Below are positions 1-6,019 of a stretch of 6,906 nucleotides of DNA, in pieces. Source of the DNA: Desulfatitalea sp. UBA4791 (GTDB lineage: Bacteria; Desulfobacterota; Desulfobacteria; Desulfobacterales; Desulfosarcinaceae); NCBI GenBank assembly GCA_002402905.1, contig DHGT01000123.1:1-6906 (forward strand), written 5' to 3'. Position 1 is the stretch's first letter; every line of letters starts with the position of its first letter. The notes beneath the pieces were generated by a model, which was given only the letters and a program-made list of their open reading frames with translations, was not told the DNA's origin and ran no database searches. A program made the translations under genes and the position numbers.

Positions 1-1761
1 CTGTTCGGCCGGGAGGTGGACCCGCGCGACCTCGACACCCGTCGCCGGGTGGGCTACATGTCGCAATCCTTTTCTCTTTATTCCGAGTTGTCCGTTCGGC
101 AAAATCTGCGGCTTCACGCCCGCCTGTTCGAGGTTCCCGCTGAAGAAATCGAACAACGCACCCAGGAAATCGCCGCTCGTTTTGGTCTGCTCGACGTGAT
201 GGGTAAATTGCCTGCTGCCTTACCGCTCGGAGTGCGCCAGCGTCTTTCGCTGGCGGTGGCCATGATTCACAAACCCGAGATGTTGATCCTGGACGAACCG
301 ACCTCCGGTGTGGATCCGATCATGCGTGATGCGTTCTGGGAGTCTCTGGGGGAACTGTCGCGGCGCGACGGCGTGACAATCTTTATCTCCACCCATTTCA
401 TGAACGAGGCGGAACGCTGTGACCGCATATCCCTGATGCACGCCGGCCAGGTGCTGGCGGTGGGTACCCCTGATGAACTTGCCGCACAACACGGCGCGAA
501 GAGTCTGGAAGATTCCTTTGTCGCCTATCTGGAGCGCGCCGCGAATAACAAGGGGGAAGAAAGGGGCGAGGAGATGGAAAACCAAACGGCTTCAACCGAA
601 TCTCGTGACAACGTTCATACTGGCAAGCCGCGACTCTTCGACCCCCGTCGCATGCTGAGCTATGCCCGGCGCGAAACATTGGAACTGATGCGCGACCCTA
701 TCCGGCTGACACTCGCCCTCCTTGGCAGCGTGATCCTGATGCTGGTGATGGGTTACGGTATCACCATGGACGTGGAGGACCTGACCGTCGCCGTCCTGGA
801 CCGGGACCAGACAGCCATCAGCCATGATTATGCCTTGAATATCGCCGGCTCGCGTTATTTCATCGAAAAAGAGCCCATCCGCGATTACCAGGATCTGGAC
901 CAGCGGATGCGTGCCGGTAAACTGGCACTGGCTATAGAGATTCCTCCTGGATTTGGCAGGGACCTCGCCCGTGGCCGGCCGGTTTCAATAGGTGCCTGGA
1001 TCGATGGTGCCATGCCGACGCGGGCGGAAACCATCCAGGGGTATGTGCGTGGCATGCACGCCCACTGGCTTTCACAAAAAGCTCGCGAAGCCGGTCACGG
1101 CCAGGCGCTGGCCGGACTGGTAAACGTCGAGACCCGTTTCCGCTACAACCCCGATGTAAAAAGCCTGGTGGCCATGGTGCCGGCGGTTATCCCGCTGCTG
1201 CTGATGCTCATTCCAGCCATGCTGGCTGCGCTCGCGGTGGTGCGCGAGAAAGAGCTCGGCTCCATCATCAATTTTTACGTCACGCCCACTACCAGCCTGG
1301 AGTTCCTGCTCGGTAAGCAAGCGCCCTATATTGCTCTCTCCCTGGCGAGTTTCCTGCTGCTCACACTGATGGCCGTGACCCTGTTTCGCGTGCCCTTCAC
1401 GGGTAGCTTTGCCGCCCTCGCCAGCGGCGCACTGCTCTACGTGAGCGCCGCCACCGCCTTGGGGCTTTTGCTCTCCACCTTCATGCGCAGCCAGATCGCG
1501 GCGCTTTTTGCCACCGCCGTGCTAACCCTGCTGCCGGCAGCCGAATATTCCGGCATGCTCGACCCGGTCTCGTCACTGGAAGGCTCGGCAAAAGTCATCG
1601 GCCAGATCTACCCGACAACCCATTTCCTCACCATTGCCCGTGGCACCTTTTCCAAGGCGCTGGGGTTCCCCGATCTCTGGAATGCTTTTTTGCCTCTTAT
1701 GATCGTCGTTCCCGTTCTAATCGGGCTTTCGGCCCTGTTGTTGAAAAAACAGGAGCGCTGA
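1..1761 (+). CDS. rbbA: RbbA-like ABC transporter ATPase/permease fusion, 5'-truncated by the window
   Basis: The frame is open from base 1, so the true start lies upstream; 586 residues are visible, against about 900 for full-length RbbA. The visible part begins in the second nucleotide-binding domain: Q-loop Gln22, a degenerate signature LGVRQ (76-80) in place of LSGGQ, Walker B LILDEP (95-100, Glu99 catalytic), D-loop SGVD and H-loop His132. A hydrophilic, charged linker follows (about 186-216), then an ABC-2 membrane domain: one membrane segment near 236-256, a large extracytoplasmic loop to about 388, and five further segments (about 389-414, 441-462, 469-494, 497-520, 563-583). The tail motifs NFYVTPTT, LEFLLGKQ and HFLTIARGTFSKAL match E. 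coli RbbA closely. RbbA was described in E. coli as a ribosome-associated ATPase, but its architecture is that of an exporter, and a dimeric transporter with YhhJ is likely. The first ATPase domain cannot be assessed. The yhhJ homologue follows immediately. Confidence 0.93.
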   Translation: MFGREVDPRDLDTRRRVGYMSQSFSLYSELSVRQNLRLHARLFEVPAEEIEQRTQEIAARFGLLDVMGKLPAALPLGVRQRLSLAVAMIHKPEMLILDEPTSGVDPIMRDAFWESLGELSRRDGVTIFISTHFMNEAERCDRISLMHAGQVLAVGTPDELAAQHGAKSLEDSFVAYLERAANNKGEERGEEMENQTASTESRDNVHTGKPRLFDPRRMLSYARRETLELMRDPIRLTLALLGSVILMLVMGYGITMDVEDLTVAVLDRDQTAISHDYALNIAGSRYFIEKEPIRDYQDLDQRMRAGKLALAIEIPPGFGRDLARGRPVSIGAWIDGAMPTRAETIQGYVRGMHAHWLSQKAREAGHGQALAGLVNVETRFRYNPDVKSLVAMVPAVIPLLLMLIPAMLAALAVVREKELGSIINFYVTPTTSLEFLLGKQAPYIALSLASFLLLTLMAVTLFRVPFTGSFAALASGALLYVSAATALGLLLSTFMRSQIAALFATAVLTLLPAAEYSGMLDPVSSLEGSAKVIGQIYPTTHFLTIARGTFSKALGFPDLWNAFLPLMIVVPVLIGLSALLLKKQER

Positions 1762-1764
1762 GTC

Positions 1765-2886
1765 ATGCGTCTCAAACATGTACTGCATCTTGGCATCAAG
1801 GAATTGTTCAGCCTGCTGCGCGACCCAGTCATGCTGGTGTTGGTGGTCTATGTATTCACCTTGTCGATTTACACCCGGGCCACGGCCATACCCGAGACGC
1901 TTCACAAGGCCCCTGTCGCCGTCGTCGACGAGGACCGTTCACCCCTTTCCCAACGTATCACCGATGCTTTTTATCCACCTTATTTCCTGGCTCCGAAGGT
2001 CATCGACCAGGCCGAAATGGATGCGCGAATGGACGCCGGTCTCGATACCTTCGCGATCAATATTCCCCCTGAATTTCAGAGGGACGTCCTGGCCGGGCGG
2101 CAGCCGACGGTTCAACTCAATGTCGATGCCACCCGCATGAGCCAGGCTTTTACCGGCAGCGGTTACATCCAGACTATCCTCAATGAAGAAGTGAGCGCCT
2201 TTGTCCAACGCTACCGGACAATTCCCACATTGTCGGTGGATATTAACCTGCGGGCGCGATTCAACCCGGAGCTCAACAAATCCTGGTTCGTCACCGTGAT
2301 GGGGGTCATCAATAACGTGACAATGCTGGCCATTGTTCTCACGGGTGCCGCCCTGATCCGCGAACGCGAACACGGCACCGTAGAGCACCTGCTCGTGATG
2401 CCCGTGACGCCGCTTGAAATCATGCTGAGCAAAGTCTGGTCCATGGGGCTGGTGGTGCTGACCGCGTCGGCTTTGTCACTTGTCTTTGTGGTGCAAGGCT
2501 GGCTTGGAGTTCCACTCCAGGGTTCATTTGCGCTGTTTCTGGTCGGTACCGCTCTGCATCTTTTTGCCACCACGGCCATGGGAATCTTTCTCGGCACCGT
2601 CGCCCGGTCCATGCCGCAGTTCGGCCTGCTGCTAATGCTGGTGCTGTTGCCGCTGCAGATGTTGTCCGGCGCCTCCACCCCGCGTGAGAGCATGCCGGAA
2701 CTCGTCCAGCACATCATGCTGGCCGCGCCCAACACCCACTACGTTCAGATAGCGCAAGCCATCCTCTTCCGAGATGCAGGTTTTGAAGTCGTCTGGCCTC
2801 AGTTCGTCTTTCTCATCCTGATCGGGGCAACCTTGTTTGGCTTTACGCTTGCGCGATTTCGCAAGACCATTGGGAGCATGGGATGA
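1765..2886 (+). CDS. yhhJ: YhhJ-like ABC-2 type transporter permease
   Basis: A 373-residue inner-membrane protein, essentially the length of E. coli YhhJ. It has the ABC-2 permease layout: a first membrane segment (about 21-39), a long extracytoplasmic domain (about 40-174), then five segments (about 175-198, 224-246, 254-279, 285-302, 344-362). Diagnostic stretches shared with YhhJ include NVDATRMSQAFTG (119-131), LIREREHGTVEHLLVMP (197-213), QMLSGASTPRESMP (298-311) and the C-terminal RFRKTIG. The start ATG lies three bases after the upstream stop, with AGGAG at 1751-1755 and a 9-base spacer, so it is translated from the same mRNA as rbbA. By family knowledge it is the second permease of an RbbA/YhhJ exporter, often preceded by a HlyD-type periplasmic adaptor gene; such a gene would lie upstream of this window. 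The substrate is unknown. No damage is visible. Confidence 0.93.
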   Translation: MRLKHVLHLGIKELFSLLRDPVMLVLVVYVFTLSIYTRATAIPETLHKAPVAVVDEDRSPLSQRITDAFYPPYFLAPKVIDQAEMDARMDAGLDTFAINIPPEFQRDVLAGRQPTVQLNVDATRMSQAFTGSGYIQTILNEEVSAFVQRYRTIPTLSVDINLRARFNPELNKSWFVTVMGVINNVTMLAIVLTGAALIREREHGTVEHLLVMPVTPLEIMLSKVWSMGLVVLTASALSLVFVVQGWLGVPLQGSFALFLVGTALHLFATTAMGIFLGTVARSMPQFGLLLMLVLLPLQMLSGASTPRESMPELVQHIMLAAPNTHYVQIAQAILFRDAGFEVVWPQFVFLILIGATLFGFTLARFRKTIGSMG

Positions 2887-3090
2887 GCAGCGCCAATCCG
2901 GTTTTGCTGCAAACCCGTCACCCTCGTCCGGTGCCGGGAAATCAGGGGAGAAAATCGTTTCTCTGGTCGGGTTGACGGGAAGTGGTTGTGCGAGATGACT
3001 TCGGCGTTTATTATCAAGGAGTTACGAGGAGCGCGGGCTTTGAGACTGTTTTGCGCCAGGTCGTCGTTCCCTCCACCATTTAGAAAAGAC
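2887..3090. other. Intergenic stretch with nested inverted repeats, no supported gene
   Basis: No reading frame here has both a ribosome binding site and recognisable protein content. CCCGTCA (2914-2920) pairs perfectly with TGACGGG (2973-2979). Within that span lie CACC/GGTG (2919-2922 with 2930-2933, sharing two bases with the outer arm) and GAGAAA-ATCG-TTTCTC (2948-2963). It could be the folded 3' untranslated part of the yhhJ transcript, a small RNA, or a decayed sequence. No promoter was recognised. Confidence 0.4.
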
Positions 3091-3134
3091 AAACCCGTCC
3101 ACTAACCACGTCCGGTTATTGGGCGGGTTTTTTT
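3091..3134 (+). terminator. Rho-independent terminator, possibly bidirectional
   Basis: AAACCCGTCC (3091-3100) pairs with GGGCGGGTTT (3121-3130) over ten positions with one G-U pair. The stem continues inward through ACTAACC and GGTTATT with one mismatch, leaving the loop ACGTCC. A run of seven T (3128-3134) follows on the plus strand. On the minus strand the stem is followed by a poorer T-rich stretch (GTCTTTTC), so the element may also end transcription of the minus-strand gene at 3190-3378. On the plus strand it would end the rbbA-yhhJ transcript about 200 bases after the yhhJ stop. Confidence 0.85.
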
Positions 3135-3189
3135 CTATGTATTGTCAGCGACTTACGCCGCTTTCAGGGTGTCGGCGCTGCCGCCCCGA

Positions 3190-3378
3190 TCACTCCCTTT
3201 TCGGGAAATTCGTCACACCCCGCTTCTCTTTCGCGTCAAAATTCTCCGCATTCTTACCCCCATTCTCCGAACCTCGTCCGGTGTCCTGCATTTTTTCCTG
3301 CAACCGCTGCTCGGCGATCTCGTCGGCAAACTGGTTGATACTCTTCAAGATTCCGTCAAACAGGTCGTTGATGTCCAT
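3190..3378 (-). CDS. Small hypothetical protein, 62 residues, function unknown
   Basis: I do not recognise this protein. The case for a real gene is an ATG at 3378-3376 with AGGAG on the minus strand nine bases upstream, normal-looking protein composition, and a terminator downstream in its direction. The first 32 residues (MDINDLFDGILKSINQFADE onward to MQD) look like one amphipathic helix with regularly spaced Leu, Ile and Phe. The rest is Gly-, Asn-, Lys- and Glu-rich and probably disordered. There is no signal peptide, membrane segment or cysteine. It is convergent with yhhJ and divergent from the XRE gene, with a repeat-containing upstream region (3409-3523) that may hold its promoter, although I saw no good -35/-10 pair. 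It could be a small regulator, an antitoxin-like partner or an adaptor; nothing here chooses between them. Confidence 0.6.
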   Translation of the reverse strand: MDINDLFDGILKSINQFADEIAEQRLQEKMQDTGRGSENGGKNAENFDAKEKRGVTNFPKRE

Positions 3379-3408
3379 GGTCGGTCGCTCCTCGTTGTGG
3401 TTTATGCC

Positions 3409-3523
3409 CTTACTTACCGGAGAAACGGAGAAAGTGTCGGGCGTCGGGTGAAATTTTTCCGTGCTGGTCTTCTGAGGGCTTACTTACCGGGTGGCTACAG
3501 GATGTGTCGGAAAATTCTGAAAT
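3409..3523. repeat. Two imperfect direct repeats spaced 70 bp in the divergent intergenic region
   Basis: CTTACTTACCGG occurs at 3409-3420 and 3479-3490, exactly 70 bases apart. GTGTCGG occurs at 3434-3440 and 3504-3510, again exactly 70 apart, and TGAAAT at 3449-3454 and 3518-3523, 69 apart. The bases between these blocks differ. Read on the minus strand each unit is CCGACAC, 13 bases, CCGGTAAGTAAG, pointing towards the small minus-strand gene. The pattern suggests an old tandem duplication in which only protein-binding blocks were kept, or two copies of an operator. Confidence 0.65.
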
Positions 3524-3540
3524 AATCGCCAACTTTCCGC

Positions 3541-3569
3541 TTTCCACATGCGTTGTCACCTGCTATATT
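3541..3569 (+). promoter_or_regulatory. Predicted sigma-70 promoter of the XRE gene with extended -10
   Basis: The -35 TTTCCA (3541-3546, four of six consensus bases), a 17-base spacer and the -10 TATATT (3564-3569, five of six) are preceded by TGC at 3561-3563, the extended -10 motif. Transcription would start near 3576, giving an untranslated leader of about 78 bases before the ATG at 3654. This is the best promoter seen upstream of the XRE-hsdR genes. Confidence 0.5.
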
Positions 3570-3621
3570 GAGGGCCGTAGTTTTACGTTGGGCAAATTGC
3601 GTTCGCTCGCTGCCGATAAAT

Positions 3622-3634
3622 TGGTGGCGCACCA
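3622..3634. promoter_or_regulatory. Inverted repeat in the XRE leader, candidate operator or hairpin
   Basis: TGGTG-GCG-CACCA is a perfect five-base inverted repeat with a three-base centre. It lies between the predicted transcription start and the Shine-Dalgarno GAGG (3641-3644) of the XRE gene. XRE regulators of restriction operons commonly bind such repeats near their own promoter; as RNA it would be a short hairpin just ahead of the ribosome binding site. It is short enough to arise by chance. Confidence 0.25.
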
Positions 3635-3653
3635 GGAATTGAGGCAATCCGAT

Positions 3654-3875
3654 ATGGCAAAGGCACCGGAAAATTTTGCGGAGACAGTCAAAGAGGTCCG
3701 CCAGCAACTGGGGCTCAGCCAGGAAGAGCTGGCCCACGAGCTGGGCGTGAGCTTTTCCACGATCAACCGCTGGGAAAACAGCAAGACGGTTCCCTTCAAA
3801 CTGGCGAGAAGGCAATTCGAGTCCTTTTGCGTGCGGATGAAAGAACAGGGGAAGTTGAAGCATGACCAGGACTGA
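3654..3875 (+). CDS. XRE-family helix-turn-helix regulator of the restriction operon
   Basis: A 73-residue single-domain DNA-binding protein. The Cro/C1-type domain fills about residues 8-62: helix 2 at SQEELAHEL (22-30) and recognition helix at about SFSTINRWE (33-41), then the usual NSKTVP turn. The start at 3654 was chosen because GAGG (3641-3644) precedes it by nine bases and a promoter lies upstream at 3541-3569. The frame is open back to a GTG at 3504, but that stretch has no ribosome binding site and overlaps the promoter. The C-terminus overlaps the start of the hsdR-type gene by 14 bases, so the two are translationally coupled. Small XRE proteins placed this way usually time or limit restriction-enzyme expression; here the downstream target is broken, so the gene may be a leftover or control the remaining island genes. 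Confidence 0.85.
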   Translation: MAKAPENFAETVKEVRQQLGLSQEELAHELGVSFSTINRWENSKTVPFKLARRQFESFCVRMKEQGKLKHDQD

Positions 3876-4764
3876 GGCCCAAACCCGCGCTGAGCTGATT
3901 GACAACCAGCTTGCCCAGTCGGGCTGGAACGTCAAAGACCCCACCCAGGTCATCGAAGAGTTCGACATCCTGACGCCGCTTCCCCTGGGTGTTGCCGAAC
4001 CGCGCACCCCTTACGAAGGTCATCAATTCAGCGACTATGTGTTGCTCGGCAAGGACCGCAAGCCCCTGGCCGTGGTCGAAGCCAAGAAAACGAGCAAGGA
4101 CGCCGCGCTGGGTCGCGAGCAGGCCAAGCAATACTGCTACAACATTCAAAAACAACTGGGTGGCGAGCTGCCGTTCTGCTTCTACACCAACGGGCTCGAG
4201 ATCTATTTCTGGGATCTGGATAATTACCCGCCGCGCAAGATAGTCGGCTTCCCGACCCGTGATGACCTTGAGCGCTTTCAATACATTCGCCGCTACCGTA
4301 AGCCCCTGACCCAGGAGCTGATCAACACATCCATCGCGGGCCGCGACTATCAGATCCGCGCCATTCGCGCAGTACTGGAAGGCATCGAACAGAAAAAGCG
4401 CGACTTCCTGTTGGTTATGGCCGCCGGCACCGGCAAGACCCGCACTTGCATCGCCATGGTCGATGCCCTGATGCGTGCCGGTCACGCCGAAAAGGTCCTG
4501 TTTCTGGTTGATCGCATCGCGCTGCGCGAACAGGCATCCAACTCACCTTCGGTCCGGCTGCCGTCCATGAGGAGATCGAGACCTGGAAAGAGGTGTACGG
4601 CATCGATGAACGTTACAAGGCGAAATGCTGCGACGGTGACGCCATGGACTGGCTGGAGCAGCTTCGCATTCTGCGCGATGCCCACGGCATCACACCGGAC
4701 GCCTCCCTTTCCACCGTTCAGCAACAGACCGCAAAAGCGCCGGTTGCCAACAGCAACTTCCTGA
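3862..4764 (+). pseudogene. hsdR: Truncated type I restriction subunit R (HsdR-like), nuclease plus start of helicase
   Basis: The first 225 residues are a convincing HsdR-type N-terminus. The PD-(D/E)xK nuclease is seen as Asp58 (FSDYVLL), Glu73-Ala-Lys75 (AVVEAKK) and a QxxxY motif (Gln87 to Tyr91). A Q-tip-like RDYQIRAI (161-168), Walker A AAGTGKT (187-193) and motif Ia LFLVDRIALREQA (213-225) follow. Family similarity stops at codon 225 (base 4536). The last 75 residues to the stop at 4764 are Ser/Pro/Arg-rich out-of-frame sequence, while another frame is coding over the same bases. Helicase motifs II to VI and the C-terminal region that contacts the methylase are missing, so DNA translocation and restriction should be lost; such proteins are normally about 900-1100 residues. 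No hsdM or hsdS is visible. A sequencing indel would not explain it, because the downstream protein sequence is not HsdR-like. A separate use of the intact nuclease domain is possible but unproven. Confidence 0.85.
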
Positions 4765-4838
4765 AACAGGCCTTCCTCGAAGGCTGCCAGCGAGCCGGTC
4801 TGTTTGATGCCATTGCAACGGAGGGTGCCGCGCCATGA
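4536..4838 (+). pseudogene. C-terminal remnant of an unrecognised protein, out of frame with hsdR
   Basis: From about 4536 the third forward frame is open for 100 codons and reads like real protein: EEIETWKEVYGIDERYKAKC, then DAMDWLEQLRILRDAHGITP, then SNFLKQAFLEGCQRAGLFDA, ending GAAP. It is soluble, mostly helical in character, with no start codon and ribosome binding site at its beginning, so it is the tail of a longer protein whose front was lost in the deletion that cut hsdR. I do not recognise the family. Its position, ATGA-coupled to a Fic-type ORF, suggests another member of the same restriction operon, for example a methylase or specificity subunit, but no catalytic motif is present to decide. 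An internal GTG at 4593 could start an 81-residue product, without a clear Shine-Dalgarno. Confidence 0.6.
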
Positions 4839-4921
4839 CCTTTGCCCCCACATTCACCATCACCAGCCGCAAGACCCGGGCGATCACCTGTATCGAAGAG
4901 GCAGGCAGGGAGGCAACATGA
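4835..4921 (+). pseudogene. 28-codon ORF, likely remnant of a second Fic-family gene
   Basis: The ATG overlaps the previous stop (ATGA, 4835-4838), and the stop overlaps the next start (ATGA, 4918-4921). The product begins MTFAPTFTITSRKTRAITCI and continues to EEAGREAT. The opening resembles the N-terminus of many Fic-family proteins (a xFTIT motif followed by a helix with I-x-x-I-E) and aligns with MKYQPPYTITPAIVNLVAEI of the intact Fic protein just downstream; the DNA shares CACCATCACC (4855-4864 and 4938-4947). I infer that a first fic gene lost nearly all its length, possibly in frame, leaving its start and its stop. It might instead act only as a translational bridge to the next gene. 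Confidence 0.45.
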
Positions 4922-5934
4922 AATACCAGCCGCCCTACACCATCACCCCGGCGATAGTGAATCTGGTCGCCGAGATTGGCGAAACCATCGGCCGCTACAC
5001 CGTGCTGGCCGAACAGAACCTGACTCCGCGCCTGCGCCGGGAGAACCGCATCCGTACCATCCAGGCCTCGCTGGCCATCGAGAACAACACGCTCACCCTT
5101 GAACAGGTGACCGCCGTGATTGAGGGCAAGCGGGTGCTGGGACATCCCCGCGAGATTCATGAGGTGCGTAACGCCTTTGCGACCTACGAGGCCATGGAGG
5201 ACTGGGACGCCAGTGTCGAGGAGGATTTGTTGGCGGCGCACGAGTTGTTGATGCGTGGGCTGGTGGATGAAACGGGTCGATATCGATCCGGCGGGGTCGG
5301 CATCTTCCGGGGAGAACAGCTGGTGCACATGGCTCCTCCTGCTGAACGCGTGCCCAAGCTGATGGCGGATTTGCTATATTGGCTGGAAAACACCAACGAG
5401 CATCCCTTGGTGGCCAGTTGCATCTTTCACTACGAGTTCGAATTCATCCACCCCTTTGCCGACGGCAACGGCCGCATGGGTCGGTTGTGGCAAACCCTGA
5501 TTCTCCGGAACTGGAAACCGCTGCTGGCCTACCTACCGGTGGAGACAGTGATTCGTGATCGCCAGGAAGATTATTACCGGGTACTCGCGGTGGCCGACAG
5601 CCAAGCGGATGCCACTCCTTTTATCGAGTTCATGCTGGGCGCTTTGCGCGATGCCGTGCGCGAGGTTGTGTCGACCGACCATGTAGGCGACCAAGTAACC
5701 GACCAAGTAGCGGCATTGATCCGTGCAATTGGGAGCGGCGAGCTGGGTAGCAACGATTTGATGCAGGCTTTGGGTTTGTCACACCGGCCCACGTTCCGGA
5801 ACAACTACCTCAACCCGGCCATGGAAGACGAATGGATCGAGCGCACACAACCCGACTCCCCGCGCAGCCCGACTCAGCGCTATCGGTTGACCGGTAAAGG
5901 CCAGCGTTGGCTGCAACACCATGCCGACGAGTAG
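4918..5934 (+). CDS. Fic-family protein (class II, self-inhibited) with C-terminal winged helix
   Basis: A 338-residue protein. The Fic core carries the full catalytic motif HPFADGNGRMGR (178-189) with His178, Asp182, Asn184, Arg186 and Arg189, so AMP (or other nucleotide) transfer to a target hydroxyl side chain is expected. The N-terminal helix holds SLAIEN (51-56), matching the inhibitory [S/T]xxxE[G/N] motif with Glu55, which defines class II Fic proteins. A winged-helix domain (about 257-335, with HRPTFRNNYLNP as likely recognition helix) gives a possible DNA-binding or autoregulatory role. The start at 4918 is supported by AGGGAGG (4907-4913), with a rather short four-base spacer, and by the ATGA overlap; a longer frame from 4804 has no support. 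The protein looks intact although its upstream neighbours are broken. Such proteins often accompany restriction and other defence genes; the target is unknown. Confidence 0.92.
   Translation: MKYQPPYTITPAIVNLVAEIGETIGRYTVLAEQNLTPRLRRENRIRTIQASLAIENNTLTLEQVTAVIEGKRVLGHPREIHEVRNAFATYEAMEDWDASVEEDLLAAHELLMRGLVDETGRYRSGGVGIFRGEQLVHMAPPAERVPKLMADLLYWLENTNEHPLVASCIFHYEFEFIHPFADGNGRMGRLWQTLILRNWKPLLAYLPVETVIRDRQEDYYRVLAVADSQADATPFIEFMLGALRDAVREVVSTDHVGDQVTDQVAALIRAIGSGELGSNDLMQALGLSHRPTFRNNYLNPAMEDEWIERTQPDSPRSPTQRYRLTGKGQRWLQHHADE
5676..5711 (+). repeat. Three 12-bp tandem units inside the Fic gene
   Basis: CGACCATGTA (5676-5685), CGACCAAGTA (5688-5697) and CGACCAAGTA (5700-5709) are spaced exactly 12 bases apart. 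They encode DHVG-DQVT-DQVA (Fic residues 254-265) at the hinge between the Fic core and the winged helix. The unit keeps the reading frame, so copy-number change would lengthen or shorten the linker by four residues at a time. Confidence 0.7.
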
Positions 5935-6019
5935 CAGAGGGAAACTTGCGATAAACTCATGACATGGCTTATGACAATCAGGCCATGGCATATCAGGTCG
6001 ATGGAGATATTCACAAGAG
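5935..6019 (+). other. Short intergenic region before the TOTE primase gene
   Basis: The 85 bases hold an inverted repeat CATGGC (5963-5968) / GCCATG (5982-5987) and a direct repeat ATGACA (5959-5964, 5971-5976). There is no T-run, so it is not a rho-independent terminator, and I saw no good -35/-10 pair. Read-through from the Fic gene, or a regulated promoter that departs from consensus, are both possible. Confidence 0.3.

Noticed and set aside
226..240. Loss of ATPase function because the LSGGQ signature is replaced by LGVRQ
   Set aside because: The same kind of degenerate signature is normal for the second ATPase domain of RbbA proteins, so it is a family trait and not damage.
1939..2735. 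Long minus-strand open frames antisense to yhhJ
   Set aside because: They lie opposite a well-conserved permease, have no ribosome binding sites, and their compositions are typical of antisense shadows in GC-rich DNA.
3045..3080. A tRNA or complete tmRNA gene ending in CTCCACCA
   Set aside because: No T-loop, anticodon arm or matching acceptor stem can be found upstream; only the last eight bases match.
3409..3523. A CRISPR array from the repeated CTTACTTACCGG
   Set aside because: There are only two copies of a 12-base block with other phased blocks between them, and no cas genes; this does not fit repeat-spacer structure.
3119..3525. Plus-strand frames of 110 and 127 codons between yhhJ and the XRE gene
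   Set aside because: They start inside or just after the terminator, lack ribosome binding sites and run opposite the better-supported 62-residue minus-strand gene.
3504..3653. N-terminal extension of the XRE protein from a GTG at 3504 (123 residues in total)
   Set aside because: There is no ribosome binding site at 3504, the segment overlaps a good promoter, and a proper Shine-Dalgarno precedes the ATG at 3654 where the conserved domain begins.
3796..4485. 229-codon minus-strand frame opposite the hsdR N-terminus
   Set aside because: It is antisense to a stretch with clear nuclease and Walker A motifs and has no recognisable domain of its own.
4804..4917. Longer Fic start at 4804 (376 residues)
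   Set aside because: The extra residues read as His/Arg-rich out-of-frame sequence of the neighbouring ORFs. The 4918 start has AGGGAGG and gives the normal Fic N-terminus.
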